64,000 bases of DNA from Costus lasius (taxonomy: Eukaryota > Streptophyta > Magnoliopsida > Zingiberales > Costaceae): assembly GCA_027563935.2 (NCBI GenBank), contig CM050446.2:32553501-32617500 (forward strand), written 5' to 3'. The notes under the pieces are model-generated. The model was not told where the DNA came from. It ran no database searches and was given only the letters and a program-made list of their open reading frames with translations. Of this stretch, positions 35,437 to 46,800 are shown one piece after another. The position numbers and the translations under genes were made by a program. Positions within the stretch are counted from its first letter, which is position 1. Every line of letters starts with the position of its first letter.

Positions 35437-35853
35437 CTAAATTGTTGTTTTAGTGGTTGTAGCGAGAGTGTAATTCATCCTACACAAAGGACAAGTTGTG
35501 TGGGTGACAAACCATTGTTGCACACAATTAGGATAAAACACATGGTTGCATGACAAACACATAATTTGTTTACCTATCTCAAGTTCTTCTAAACATATAC
35601 GACAAGTGACATCACTAGATGTAGCTCCTCCAAATGTCAATATTAAAAACATTGCAATAGTGGCATTGTCTATACCATGTTCTTCCAATGTAAATATTTT
35701 TATTTTCATATTTGTTAGACCACTCGGCATACATGTTAAACAATATATTGTTATACTTAATATTAATAAAACCACTACTCCTAAGATACCACCTCTAATA
35801 TTTAAAAATAAATTTGAGTGCTTTGGAATATTTAAATGTGGAAAATTTATCAT
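35437..35853 (-). CDS. ATL-type RING-H2 ubiquitin ligase, copy D, open frame, one ligand lost
   Basis: 138 codons, uninterrupted. Residues 21-43 form one membrane segment (GGILGVVVLLILSITIYCLT). A GLD-like motif follows at 60-70 (GIDNATIAMF), and a RING-H2 finger spans 84-124: C84, C87, C102, H104, Y107, C110, C121, C124. Trp113 and Pro122, typical of E2-binding RINGs, are kept. Position 107 should be the second His and is Tyr, so zinc site two is probably weakened and ligase activity doubtful. ATL proteins are plant membrane E3 ligases, often in stress and defence. Compared with copy A, the first 15 residues are in another frame, compensated by a second 1-base change. It could be a recent pseudogene or a dominant-negative form. 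Confidence 0.6.
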   Translation of the reverse strand: MINFPHLNIPKHSNLFLNIRGGILGVVVLLILSITIYCLTCMPSGLTNMKIKIFTLEEHGIDNATIAMFLILTFGGATSSDVTCRICLEELEIGKQIMCLSCNHVFYPNCVQQWFVTHTTCPLCRMNYTLATTTKTTI

Positions 35854-36021
35854 TGTTGCCTATGTAGGATCTTGTGGAGTTTGAGAATCTACCGGTTATA
35901 AAAATTACAATTGTCATTGATTAAAAAATAATAAATATATGGTTATTAAAGATTTAAAGGCCCTATTAATGTTTTATTGTACTAAAAAAAATTTTCTATC
36001 ATATCTACAAATAAAAGAGGA

Positions 36022-36240
36022 TTATAGCCAATTAGTTAGATTTTGACCTTGGTTGAGACTAGTGGCTCGTTCAACTTTAACAGCAGAAGTAAATATTGTA
36101 GCAGCATAAGTAAATTTCATACTATCAAAATAAATAGCAGTGGATGCACGTGAAACTAAAGTGGTATGCGAAGTGGGAGGTAGTTTAGTAGCACAGCTAT
36201 GGGTGAGATAGAATACAATAATTGCAAAGAATGTGTCCAT
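36022..36240 (-). CDS. Small hydrophobic ORF next to RING gene (arm D)
   Basis: 72 codons starting MDTFFAIIV, the counterpart of 24064-24282. It has a hydrophobic N-terminus (residues 4-12) and a second weakly hydrophobic stretch near 38-56. It lies upstream of the arm D RING frame on the same strand, with 168 bases between stop and start. Length is kept relative to arm A despite many base differences. Function unknown. Confidence 0.35.
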   Translation of the reverse strand: MDTFFAIIVFYLTHSCATKLPPTSHTTLVSRASTAIYFDSMKFTYAATIFTSAVKVERATSLNQGQNLTNWL

Positions 36241-36885
36241 TGTAGCTGCTCAAAAGATATTAAAAAAAGCAAAGAATTAGAAGAAGGAGAAGGAAGCACT
36301 TTTTATTTCTGTTAACTATTTGAAAAAGATAGAAGAATCACATAAAAAGTTGAGCACAATTCAATTAATGAGTAGTTTCGTGCTTATAAACCAAAAAGAG
36401 TGGGAAATAATTCAATCCATAAATATTTAAAAGACAAAAGCACATGTTGGAATGTGTTGGTTTTTTCTGGTGAAAATCAATTATTAATAAGACTTGTGAT
36501 TTTTGTAATTTGAATGTCAATTTGTATTTTTATATAATTATTGATGATTACTTAGTGAATATGTTTGCTTTACTTGAGGAGTTGTTTAGTTAGTTTCCTA
36601 AACTCAAAAATTTTCTTATCCCACCATCACATGTCCATTTTATAATGTCTCTACCATAACCCAATTACATTTATATCAATTTTCCACACATGCCCTTTTG
36701 TTTTCCATTTTATTCGAAAAACATATAATTCGTTATGGAAATATTTCAGAGTTTTGGTATGAATATTAAGAAGTAGATACTTGAGTTATTACTCAAATGT
36801 TAATATGAGAGGGACTACAAATATAACTTTGGGATTCATATTTTGCTGAATGAATGGGATGCTAGAGCCAGCCAATTAAATATGC

Positions 36886-37068
36886 ATGGCCCTAAAATCT
36901 ACTTTTGATTTTTGTATTTTGCATGTCACTTTGTGTTTTTATATAATTATTGATGATTACTTAGTGGATATGCTTACTCTACTTGAGGAGTTATTTAGTT
37001 TGCTTCCAAAACTCAAAACATTTCTTATCCCACCAATATATGCCCATTTTATAATGTCTCTACCATAA
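36886..37068 (+). other. 60-codon frame within tandem repeat (arm D, unit 1)
   Basis: Similar to 33959-33777: the MALKST start, DFC, FYIIIDDY and LLEELFSLL blocks and the FIMSLP end are kept. Unknown family. Confidence 0.25.
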
Positions 37069-37289
37069 CCCAATTACATTTATATCGATTTTCCACACAT
37101 GCCCCCTTTGTTTTCAATTTTATTCGAAAAACATATAATTCATTATAAAAATGTTTCAGAGTTTTGGTATGAATATTGGGATGATTCTTTGAGTTATTAC
37201 TCAAATGTTATATGAGGACAACAAATATAACTTTGGGATTCCTATTTTGTTGAATAATTGGGTTGTTAGGGCCAGCCAATTGAATATGC

Positions 37290-37472
37290 ATGGTCCTAAA
37301 ATCTACTTGTGATTTTTGTAATTTGCATGTCACTTTGTGTTTTTATATAATTATTCATGATTACTTCGCAAATATGATTGCTCTACTTGAGGAGTTGTTT
37401 AGTATGCTTCCTAAACTCAAAATTTTTCTTATCCCACTATCACATGCCTACTTTATAATGTCTCTACCATAA
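37290..37472 (+). other. 60-codon frame within tandem repeat (arm D, unit 2)
   Basis: Same peptide blocks as the frame at 36886-37068, with about one residue in five changed. The later units in this arm are broken. Confidence 0.25.
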
Positions 37473-38148
37473 CTCAATTACATTTATATTAATTTTTCAC
37501 ACATGTCCCTTTGTTTTTTATTTTATTCAAAAACCATATAATTCATTATGGAAATGTTTCAGAGTTTTGGTATGAAAATTATGGAATAGATTCTTGAGTT
37601 ATTACTCAAATGTTATATGAGAAGGACTACAAATATAACATTGGGATTTATATTTTGTTGAATGATTGGGATATTAGGGTCAGTCAATTGAATATGCATA
37701 GTCTTAAAATCTACTAATGATTTTTGTAATTTGTATGTCACTTTGTGTTTTTATATAATTATTGATGATTACTTAGCGATATGTTTGTTCTACTTGAGGA
37801 GTTGTTTAGTTTGCTTACTAAACTAAAAAATTTTCTTATCCCACCATCACATGCAATTTTATAATGTTTCTACCATTACCCAATTACATTTATATCAGTT
37901 TTCCACACAAGCCCCTTTGTTTTTCATTTTATTTGAAAAACATATAATTCATTATGGAAATGTTTCAGAGTTTTGGTAAGAATATTAAGGAGTGGATTCT
38001 TGAGTTATTACTCAGGTGTTATATGAGGACTATAAATATAATTTTGGGATTCATATTTTGTTAAATGGTTGGGATATGGTCCTAAAATCTCGATAACATT
38101 CATGTTGGGTGTTAAACAAAGTTTTGAAATCATCAACTAAAGAGGATG

Positions 38149-38151
<3 letters not shown>

Positions 38152-38199
<48 letters not shown>
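38152..38199. repeat. (AT)n microsatellite, arm D
   Basis: About 47 bp of AT dinucleotides, in the same relative place as in arms A and C. Confidence 0.95.
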
Positions 38200-38201
<2 letters not shown>

Positions 38202-38528
38202 GAAATCAATAGAATCCACAATAGAGGATAGATATTTAATCAAGTGGTCAACTTGATCTGAGTCATTTATATATATTTCCTCAAAGCTCCTCTAATAATA
38301 ACAAAAGAATAGCAAAGCACATACAATTTTCTCCTTTTGAATTGCTATGTCAAACTGCATGTCTAGCAAGCTATCAAATAGTGGGCGCCAAATTCACATC
38401 CAAGTAAAAAATACCTAAGCTGTAGCAAGTGAGATAGTTTAACATATCATTCATCCTTCATTTGGTGATTTCTTAAATAAGTTTCTTCCAATCCTTTTCC
38501 AAGAGCACCTTAATCCATAGACAAAAAA

Positions 38529-39480
38529 TAATTTGCATAAAAAAACATACACACAATGGGCAAAAGGATATCCATTTTAAAGTTTTATATAATCATCATT
38601 ACTTTCAAACTCTCACCAAACAAGTTTAAATTAAATTTAAGTAACGAAACAGTAGTATAATTGCAGTAACATACGAAGGATTACATGAAAAGGTTACACA
38701 TAGCTACAAACCATCAACTCACAACTAAATGATCGCTCATTCCTTTCTTATCGACCAACACAAAGGAGGCACCAAGACAGGTGAGCATCATTAGGTCTAA
38801 AGACTCGCTTGTATAATAGTATTTATGTTCGACTTCCATGTCAAGCTCATGTCATATGAACTACAATGATAGGGACACATTTGGAACACCATGTTAACCA
38901 ACAGGTGCACTCATTAATATAAGGTATAAAAAGCTAAAGAGAATCATCATCATGTATATCAAATATAAGGTATAAAAAGATCATCATGCATATCAAATAT
39001 AAGGTATAAAAGAACATCATGCATATCAAATAATTTGTATAAAAAAACATACGCATAGTGGGCAAAAGGATATTCATTTTAAAGTCATTTATAATCATCA
39101 TTACTTTCAAACTCTCAACAAAAGTTTAAATTAAATTTAAGAAAATAAATAGTAACATAATTGCAGTAACATATGAAGGATTATATGAAAAGGTTATACT
39201 TGGCTGCAAACTACCAAGTCATAACCAAATGATCGCTTATTCCTTTCTTATCGACCAACACAAAGTAGGCACCAAGACAGGTGAGCATCATTAGGTCTAA
39301 AAGCTCACTTGTATAATAGAATTTATGTTCGACTTCCATGTCAAGCTCATGTCATATGAACTACAATGTTCATGACACATTTGGAACACCATGTTAGCCA
39401 ATAGGTGCACTCATTAGTCGGTCTCGTCAAAAGCTGAGAATCATCATCATGCATATCAAATATAAGGTATAGAAAGATCA
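38529..39480. repeat. 500-bp tandem duplication in arm D
   Basis: TCCTTTCTTATCGACC occurs at 38741 and again at 39241, offset exactly 500. The junction near 38945-39030 holds three short repeats of CATGCATATCAAATA(TAAGG). The second copy resembles arm A almost base for base; the first is more diverged. Confidence 0.75.
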
Positions 39481-39649
39481 GTATGCATATCAAATATTAT
39501 GTATGAAAAGTCATCTGAACACAAAGGAAGGTATGCGATATATGATATGGAAGAGGTATAATTGAAGATCAAATTTGATAATGATACAGGGGTGTAAGAT
39601 TTCTTTTTAACTCTTTTTGAGGCGATTTGTCGACTGATGCACCAAGGCA

Positions 39650-39895
39650 CTATAGACTTCTAGAATGAACTTCCGTTAGTGAGAGGGGGCCGGCTGGATC
39701 ATTCATCCATGGGTTTTGAAACATCACTGGAAATGTGGAGGAGCAGAGAGTTGAGAGTTGGGATGATGGTTGAGAATTGAGTGTGAGAGAGATGGGAACG
39801 CAAATGAAGGAAGTCAACACGTAAAAATAGAACGCATACATTGTCATTCGAGGTAAAATGGAAAACTTATATTCTTCATGCAACTGAATAACCAT
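39650..39895 (-). other. Conserved 81-codon frame, unknown (arm D)
   Basis: Nearly identical to 21712-21957 of arm A, with about four residue changes. No domain is recognised. Confidence 0.25.
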
Positions 39896-40690
39896 TTATG
39901 TAGATATGAATAAATGATTTAATAACAATTTGTTTTCTTTTTATCTTTCTCAAGCTTCTATATGAAAGATGCATCTACACAAATGCAAAGACTAAAAACA
40001 CTTTACAATATGTTCACTATTTCCATACAACATATTTATTTGTGCATATTAGATCTACATAAAGCCTTTGAACCTCAAGGATTCATTAATGTAAACAGAG
40101 ACAATTATCTTAATTAGTAGCAGCCTTGCATTCATTAGTGGGTAATTTACTACTAGTAAATAATAGATAGTTAATACGTAGAGTGTAGTTATGAATTATG
40201 CTCATTATTTTTTATTTTTAGCACCTAAAATAACTACAAATGGATCCATTCCATCTACCTCTAGCCTTCTATTCTCTACAAACCTAATAACGATAGGGTC
40301 CCCATATGGCATGAACAGGGTAGGAATGCATACTTGTTGAGGTAGGAATCCTTTTCTTTTCTAAATCATGCTATATATAGAATTTTTTTTTTCTTTTACC
40401 TTCTTCCTCAGGTGACTGACAATGGTAGAAATAAACACAATTCTACATTTTAATAAGATTAAAATGCGCAGGAGTTTACACACTAAGCTCAAGAGTTTTC
40501 ACACTAGCCTAAAACTAGAAAAGATATCAAAATGATATCAAATTAATGAGATTAAATAGGAAATTTAATGAAAAAACCCAAAGTTGCAACCATCACAAAT
40601 AAAAATGGTAATTAAAAATTAGAAATGCAATAGTGTTTTTACCCCGATTGCTAGTGTGGTAAACTCATACTTAGTTGTGGTTTCTTGCTT

Positions 40691-43600
40691 CACAATAATG
40701 TTAGTTGCAAAGTTTTTCATTAAGAATTTAGTTCTTTTAAATACTTTTAATACAACATTTGGGTATCTTGTGATTGTTCAAAACAATTTCTTCAAGTGAA
40801 TATTCTTGTTAGATATTCCCAATCTTTGGAAACAAATTTTTTCAAAACAATTTCTTCAAGTGAATATTGTTGTAAGATCTTCCCAATCTTTGGCAACCGA
40901 TTTCCATGTTGTCATCGAATATTTTATCAATATTTTTTTGGATTTATCCCTTGCTCATTGTGCATTATAAATAAGATTTGACTCCATAATAGGGATTGCA
41001 AAAAAAAAGAAAGAAAGAATAAAAAACCCATTCCTGTCCCGGTCCAATTTTGATAAGGAAACAGGGTTGACATAATTTCTAGTTGGGTTAGGGGAAATTT
41101 TAATTCATATAGGGTTGAATCAAGGTAGTATAAGGATTCAAAACTCAATGCTAGATCTGCTCTAACATATAATATATATTATTTTATTTTAGTTAAAATA
41201 TATTATACATAGAATTGTTATAAGCCTTATTTTTATTCATATCTTATATAATTATTTTATTTTAATTGAAATAAATATTTTCTAAATTCTTTAATTAAAA
41301 AATAAGGCGAGGCTTCATTGAGGTTGGGTTTCTCTACGAGTACCTGATTTTTCATTGAGGGGTTTGAGGTATGTTTTTGAAAAACAAGTTTGAGATTGAT
41401 TTTGGGGAGGCAATGTTGGGTTTAGGGGTGGCAGACCACACCCAATTGCCAACCCTATGCTAAAGTCAATGAAAAGAGTGGGCTTCTGCTTTAGCAAGTG
41501 AGCATGTCATTTATATGGCTAAATATTGAAAATATTTATGGAACCTAGTGTTTTGGTTAAAAAAAAAAAATCAATTTGGTTCAACCTAAACCGACCCATA
41601 TTTTTGGTTCACTTAAAAGTTGATTTTGTAGAAAATTGGTTTAGTTTCTCACTCAAAAGTTTTTTTAAAAAAAAAATTGGTTTGACTTGAACCGGTTTGG
41701 TTTGGGTAGGGTAGACTCAATTGAACACTCTTAATTGAAGGAAGGTATTTAAATATTTTGTAGTGGCTTGAAGGGCTTGAGGAGTTGATTGCAAACCCTA
41801 ACATATTATATATATTTATCATTTTATTTTAATTAATATATATTATATAGAAATTGCTATATCCTTGTTTTTATTTATATCTTATATAATTATTTTATTT
41901 TAATTAAAATAAATATTTTTTGAATTTTTAATTAGAAAATGAGATAGGCCTCATCATGGTCATGTTTCAACATAGGTAACTAATTCCTCATCTAGGTAGG
42001 ATTTTGAGGTGGGCTTTCTGAAACCTATCTGGTTAAAGGCCAATTTTGGGGAGGCAAGGTTGGGTTTGGTGGTGGCAAGCCCTCACACTCTTACTAATTA
42101 TACTCAAAAGTCATTTAAAGGGGTGGTCTTCCTCTTTAGCCAAGTGAGTATTCATTTACATGACAAATATAGTGATCACATGAGGAACAAGGTGTTCCTG
42201 CAAAAAACAAAAAAAAAAAAAAAAATTGGTTTGATCAAAAGTCAATTTTTTGGAAAATTGGTTAGGTTTTGTGTTTAAAAGTTTTTTGTAAAAAAAATTG
42301 AGTTGACATAAACCAGCTCAATTTGGGTCAAGTTGACTCAATTAGACACCCCTAATTGAGAGGAAGGTATTTAAGTGTTCCATAGTGTCTTAAACGGCTT
42401 GAGGATATGAGTGCTTGAGCTCCTTAGGAGGCTATAGAATGAGAAAAGCTTTGTTGAAGAAGACTTGGAAGGCTAGAGAATGCTTGAGCTTGTGAACACG
42501 AGAGAAATGAAAAGCTGAATAGTTGGAGAATAAAGACTCGAATGCCTCAGAGATGGAGAGAGAGGAAAATAGTATGTTCTAGTTTGAATCTTTATCGTTA
42601 TATAGTATAGGGTAGATGCTATTTCAATACCATATATATTCATATATAATTAAATATATAATATAATATTTTGATAATATTAACCAATATCAATCAGAAC
42701 TATCTATTGGTCTAACCTAATACCAATATACTCGTAGTAACACATATTTAAAATCTTGGTTCGCACCAAAGTGAGTTCAAAAGTTTTCATCAGAGATTAG
42801 TTCTTTTAAATGGTTAAAAATATTTTTAATACAACATTTGGCTTTCCAGTGATAGTTCGAAATAGTTTCTTCAAGTGAATATTATTATAAGATCTTCCCA
42901 ATCTTTGGAAGCAAATTCCATGTTGTGGAAAATTTTTTCAACATTTTGTGGGATTTATCCTTTGCTCATTACGCTTTACAGATAACATTTGATTCCTCAT
43001 AATAGGGATTGTAAAAATAACTAAAAAACCCATACTAGAAGTGACCCAATTTTGATGGGGAAACATGATTTGACGAGTTTTTGGTTGGGTTCGAGGACAA
43101 AATTTGACTCATATGGGGTGGAGTTAGGGTGGAGTATAGGGATTCTAAAACATGATCCTAAACCTGCCCTAACATATAACATATATAAATTGTTTTATTT
43201 TAATTAGTATGTATTATACATAAATTACTATAATCCTTAGTTTTATTTATATCTTATATAATTATTTTACTTTAATTAAAATAAATATACCCAATTTCTC
43301 ATCGAGGTTTTAAGGTGGGTTTTTTAAAATCCTTCCTTGTTTAAGATCGATTTTGGGGAGGCAAGGATAGGTTTAGGCATGGTAACCCCCACCCTACCCA
43401 AAGTCATTGAAAGAAGTATTCTTCCTCTTTAGCCAAGTGAAGATGTTATTTATATGGCCATATATAGAAAACATATAGGTAGTCTAGGATTTTCTTTAAA
43501 GTAATTTTAATTTTGTAGAATAAAGTAGCAGATTGCAATTTAGTTTAGGTTGCATAATCTCTAGCACTCTTTGAAGTGATAATTCATGACCACCTCAATT

Positions 43601-46130
43601 GCCTAGCCACCCAAACCACATCAATAGCCAAATTCACATCACCCGCCACCTCACAACAAATGATGAAAGGAGAAATGCATGACAACTCACAACCCACTCA
43701 TCCAAGCATTTATGACAAGCCAATTACCTTGCCATGTCATCCATAACAACTCACCAATCATCTTGCCATGTCATCACAAGTGTCAAGTGAACTAAGGATT
43801 CATTAGCCCACAACCAACATGAATTATGCGGCAATACAAGATACTAACCAGTAAGAACCAATAGAATGACATGCAAGGGAACAAGCTTGCATAGGCGGTT
43901 GGATATAATCAATGAAGGAGACAAGGTGATTTAAATAAGGCACAAGAATGCATGGCTGACCAATTCTCAAGGTATTCATAGTACACGGCTAGAAGGAAGG
44001 GCACCAATCAATGGAAAAAGCATGATTAGGTCCAAGACATCCATTTCCAAGGAGCTTCATTTAACCATTCATTCAAGAGGACAAAAAGGTCAATGTACTC
44101 TAAGTAAACCTTGAGCAAGGCGAGGATTAAAAGGGCTTGTAGTTTCTTCACACATGTATAGTGCATTTTCTTGTGCTAATTTTCAGAAATGCTTGTATCA
44201 GCTTGCTGTTGAGAGTGCTTAGACATTGCTTCCATTTCCTGCCGACTTCCTTCTCCACTCACATCTCCTTCCTCACTCTCCTACAACTCCATTGCATCTC
44301 TGACATTGACCCTCATCCTTAGATGCATTTGGAGTTACTAAGGGTGTGGGACTGTGAAGAAGACTAGATTGCATCAGGGAAGAATAGAAACAAGACTTGA
44401 TCAAGAACCTTCTAAGGACACTTAGTTTAGTTTAAGGGGCGCTTGGGGCTTGTATTCCTCCCAGCCCCTACTGTTAAACTACATCTTAGATCACTTAATT
44501 TCTCATACTTAGCCTCAACGCCAAGATCCGGAAGCGTAGACAACGAAAGAGGTTTAGCCTCTTCCCTAAAGGGGCCATAAGTGACCTTGTTCTAATCTCT
44601 CTATTTTTATTTCCTGCAATAACTTATAGTTGTTATAGTTTGAGTTTATTTATTTGCTTAAGATACAACTAGAGCCACATACCATAGGTAGATCCATCCA
44701 TAAGCATCCCTTAAGGTCAACCCCTCATCATTGAGCTTGTGATCATAAGAGAGATAAGGAGTTGAGTAGTTGGAGAATAAAGACTCAAGTGTCTTGGAGA
44801 TGGAGAGAAAGAGAGGAAAGGTTGACCATTCACAAGAGTTGAAACTTGGTTCACATTATAGATTTCAAAACATGGTTCACAAGTGAAAAAAGGTAGTGTG
44901 TTTAAATCTAAACCAACATATAGTATAGGGTTGGTACTATTTCAATACCATATATTTATATATAATTAAATATATACTATTTTATTTTGACTGTATTAAC
45001 CAGTATCAATCAATATTGTATATCAATACATATAAGTATATATTAGTATAACCTTTGTACATATAAGAATATATTGTCTAACCTAGTACAAAACAATAGC
45101 AGTAACTCACATTTAATATCTTGGTTTGTACCAATGTTATTTCAAAAACTTTCATTAAGAGTTTAGTTGTCTTAAATTTTAATAAATACTTTTAAGACAA
45201 CATTTAGCTTTCTAGTGGCTGCTCAATATAGTTTCTTCAAGTGAATATTGTTATAAGATTTTCCTAATCTTAGTAAGCAGATTCCACGTTGTTGTGTAAG
45301 ATTTTGTCAGCATTTTGCAGGATTTATCCCTTTCTCAATCTGCTTTATAAGATTTGATTCACCACAATAGGGATTGCAAAAATAAACTAATACCCGACAT
45401 GACCCAATTTTTATTGGGAAACACAATTTGACTGAGTTTCTAGTTGGGTTTAGGGAAATTTTGACTCATATGGTCTAGAGGTAGGTTGGGTACATGGATT
45501 CAGAAACTCAATGCCAAACCTGCCCTAATATATAATATATATAAATTATTTTATTTTAATTAATATATATTATACAAAAATTATTATAATCCATAATTAT
45601 TTATATCTTATATAATTATGTTATCTTATATTTATTTTTTTAATTAAAAAATAAGGTAGGGCTTCGTCTAGGTTAGGCGTGAAGTGGGTTTTCTCAAACA
45701 TACCAAGTTTGAGGTCAATTTTGGGGAGGCAAGTTCTAGTTTGAGGGTGGCAAACCCCACCCCATTGCCAACCCTATCCTAAAGTCATTGAAAGGAGTGG
45801 TCTTCCTCTTTAACCATGTGAAGATGTCATTTATATGGCCAAATATGGAAAACATTTAAGGAACTTAATGTGCTAGTAAAAAAAATTCAACTTGGTTCAA
45901 CCCAAACCAAACAAAAAAATTTTGGATTAGTTAGAGTTGATTTTGTAGAAAATCAGTTCAGTTTCATGTTAAGAAGTTCTTTGTCAAAAAATTGGGTTGA
46001 CTTGAACTAATTCTGTTCATAGTAGTTTGACTCAATTGGACACCCCTAACTGAGAGGAAGGCATTTAAATGTTTCATAGTGGCTTGAAGGGTGAAAGATT
46101 TTGAAGTAGTTGCAATGGTGGACACTAGAG
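40691..46130. repeat. Block X2, direct repeat of X1
   Basis: Same content and direction as 25861-31141, with monomer motifs at 40790, 42866 and 45236. It ends at the same ATGGTGGACACTAGAG as X1. Here, unlike X1, the sequence continues into a gypsy protease fragment. Confidence 0.75.
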
Positions 46131-46800
46131 CCACCCATGTGTTTGTATCGGATAGGTTGAAAGATTAGCTCCATGTATGATTGTCTCCTACATTTTGTAG
46201 AGACTAAACTATAAATGCAGTATCCCAAAGAGCTGCAGGCATATCTTCTAATGTGTCATTTAGATTTGGAGTGTGGGTAGGCAAGCACATGCAATGGTAA
46301 TTCCTTTAGACAATTTTGATTTAATAATTGGTCTGGAGCTGCTAAGGAAAGTTAAGGCATTTCCATTCCCTCATTTGAGAGGACTGTAGGTCATAGATGA
46401 GAAGGCACCTTGTTTTCTCATGCCAAAGGGTAGCGCACTTTCAACCACTACATTGTCTAAGGGGTCCGAAAGGGGGATCCGACACTAATAGAGCTTGTGA
46501 CTGAGCTTGTGACTCTGGTGGAGTCATCCGAGGAGCATCTGAAGTCTGCTAGAAAGCCGAGCACAGCAGCTGGAGAATTGACCACTTCCATGTGTGCAGC
46601 CGGCCAACCGAGCACTCAAGGGATGTTGATGGTGCTTAAAGCTTCACCGACTACAATACCTTCCTTTGTCCAAGTAAGGGTGTTAGTGAGCCATGGCAAA
46701 GTAAGGATGGATGGTGATAAGGTAAACGCCATAAAAGACTGGTTGGCCCCTACTTGTGTCTTAGCAATTATAGCATTGTCTAAATATGAAAGACCAGCCT
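46085..46800 (+). pseudogene. Ty3/gypsy pol remnant (protease and RT tail)
   Basis: The plus frame reads AMVDTRATHVFVS at about 46114-46150, the retropepsin active site with the Gly of D-T-G changed to Arg. After stops and frame shifts comes IPLDNFDLIIGLELLRKVKA (about 46300-46360), the second conserved protease block. At 46676-46766 a SHGKVRMDGDKVNAIKDW..PT stretch matches the end of the reverse transcriptase palm/connection region. The RT core is missing. This is an old, internally deleted gypsy copy. Its first bases also occur at the end of block X1, so it predates the tandem duplication. Confidence 0.65.

Larger units (their letters stand above)
36480..38095. repeat. Tandem repeat, about 400-bp unit, arm D (four units)
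   Basis: Units end at 36895, 37285, 37693 and 38090 in the GCATGGtCCTAAAATCT core. Arms A and C have three units each. The fourth unit is partly truncated near 38075. Confidence 0.8.
35280..40690 (-). repeat. Arm D of inverted repeat
   Basis: Reverse complement of the arm C/A sequence, 5.4 kb. It is longer than C because it has four units of the 400-bp repeat and an extra 500-bp tandem duplication (38529-39480). Its outer part (39050-40270) is almost identical to arm A, whereas its inner part is about equally distant from A and C. Confidence 0.8.
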
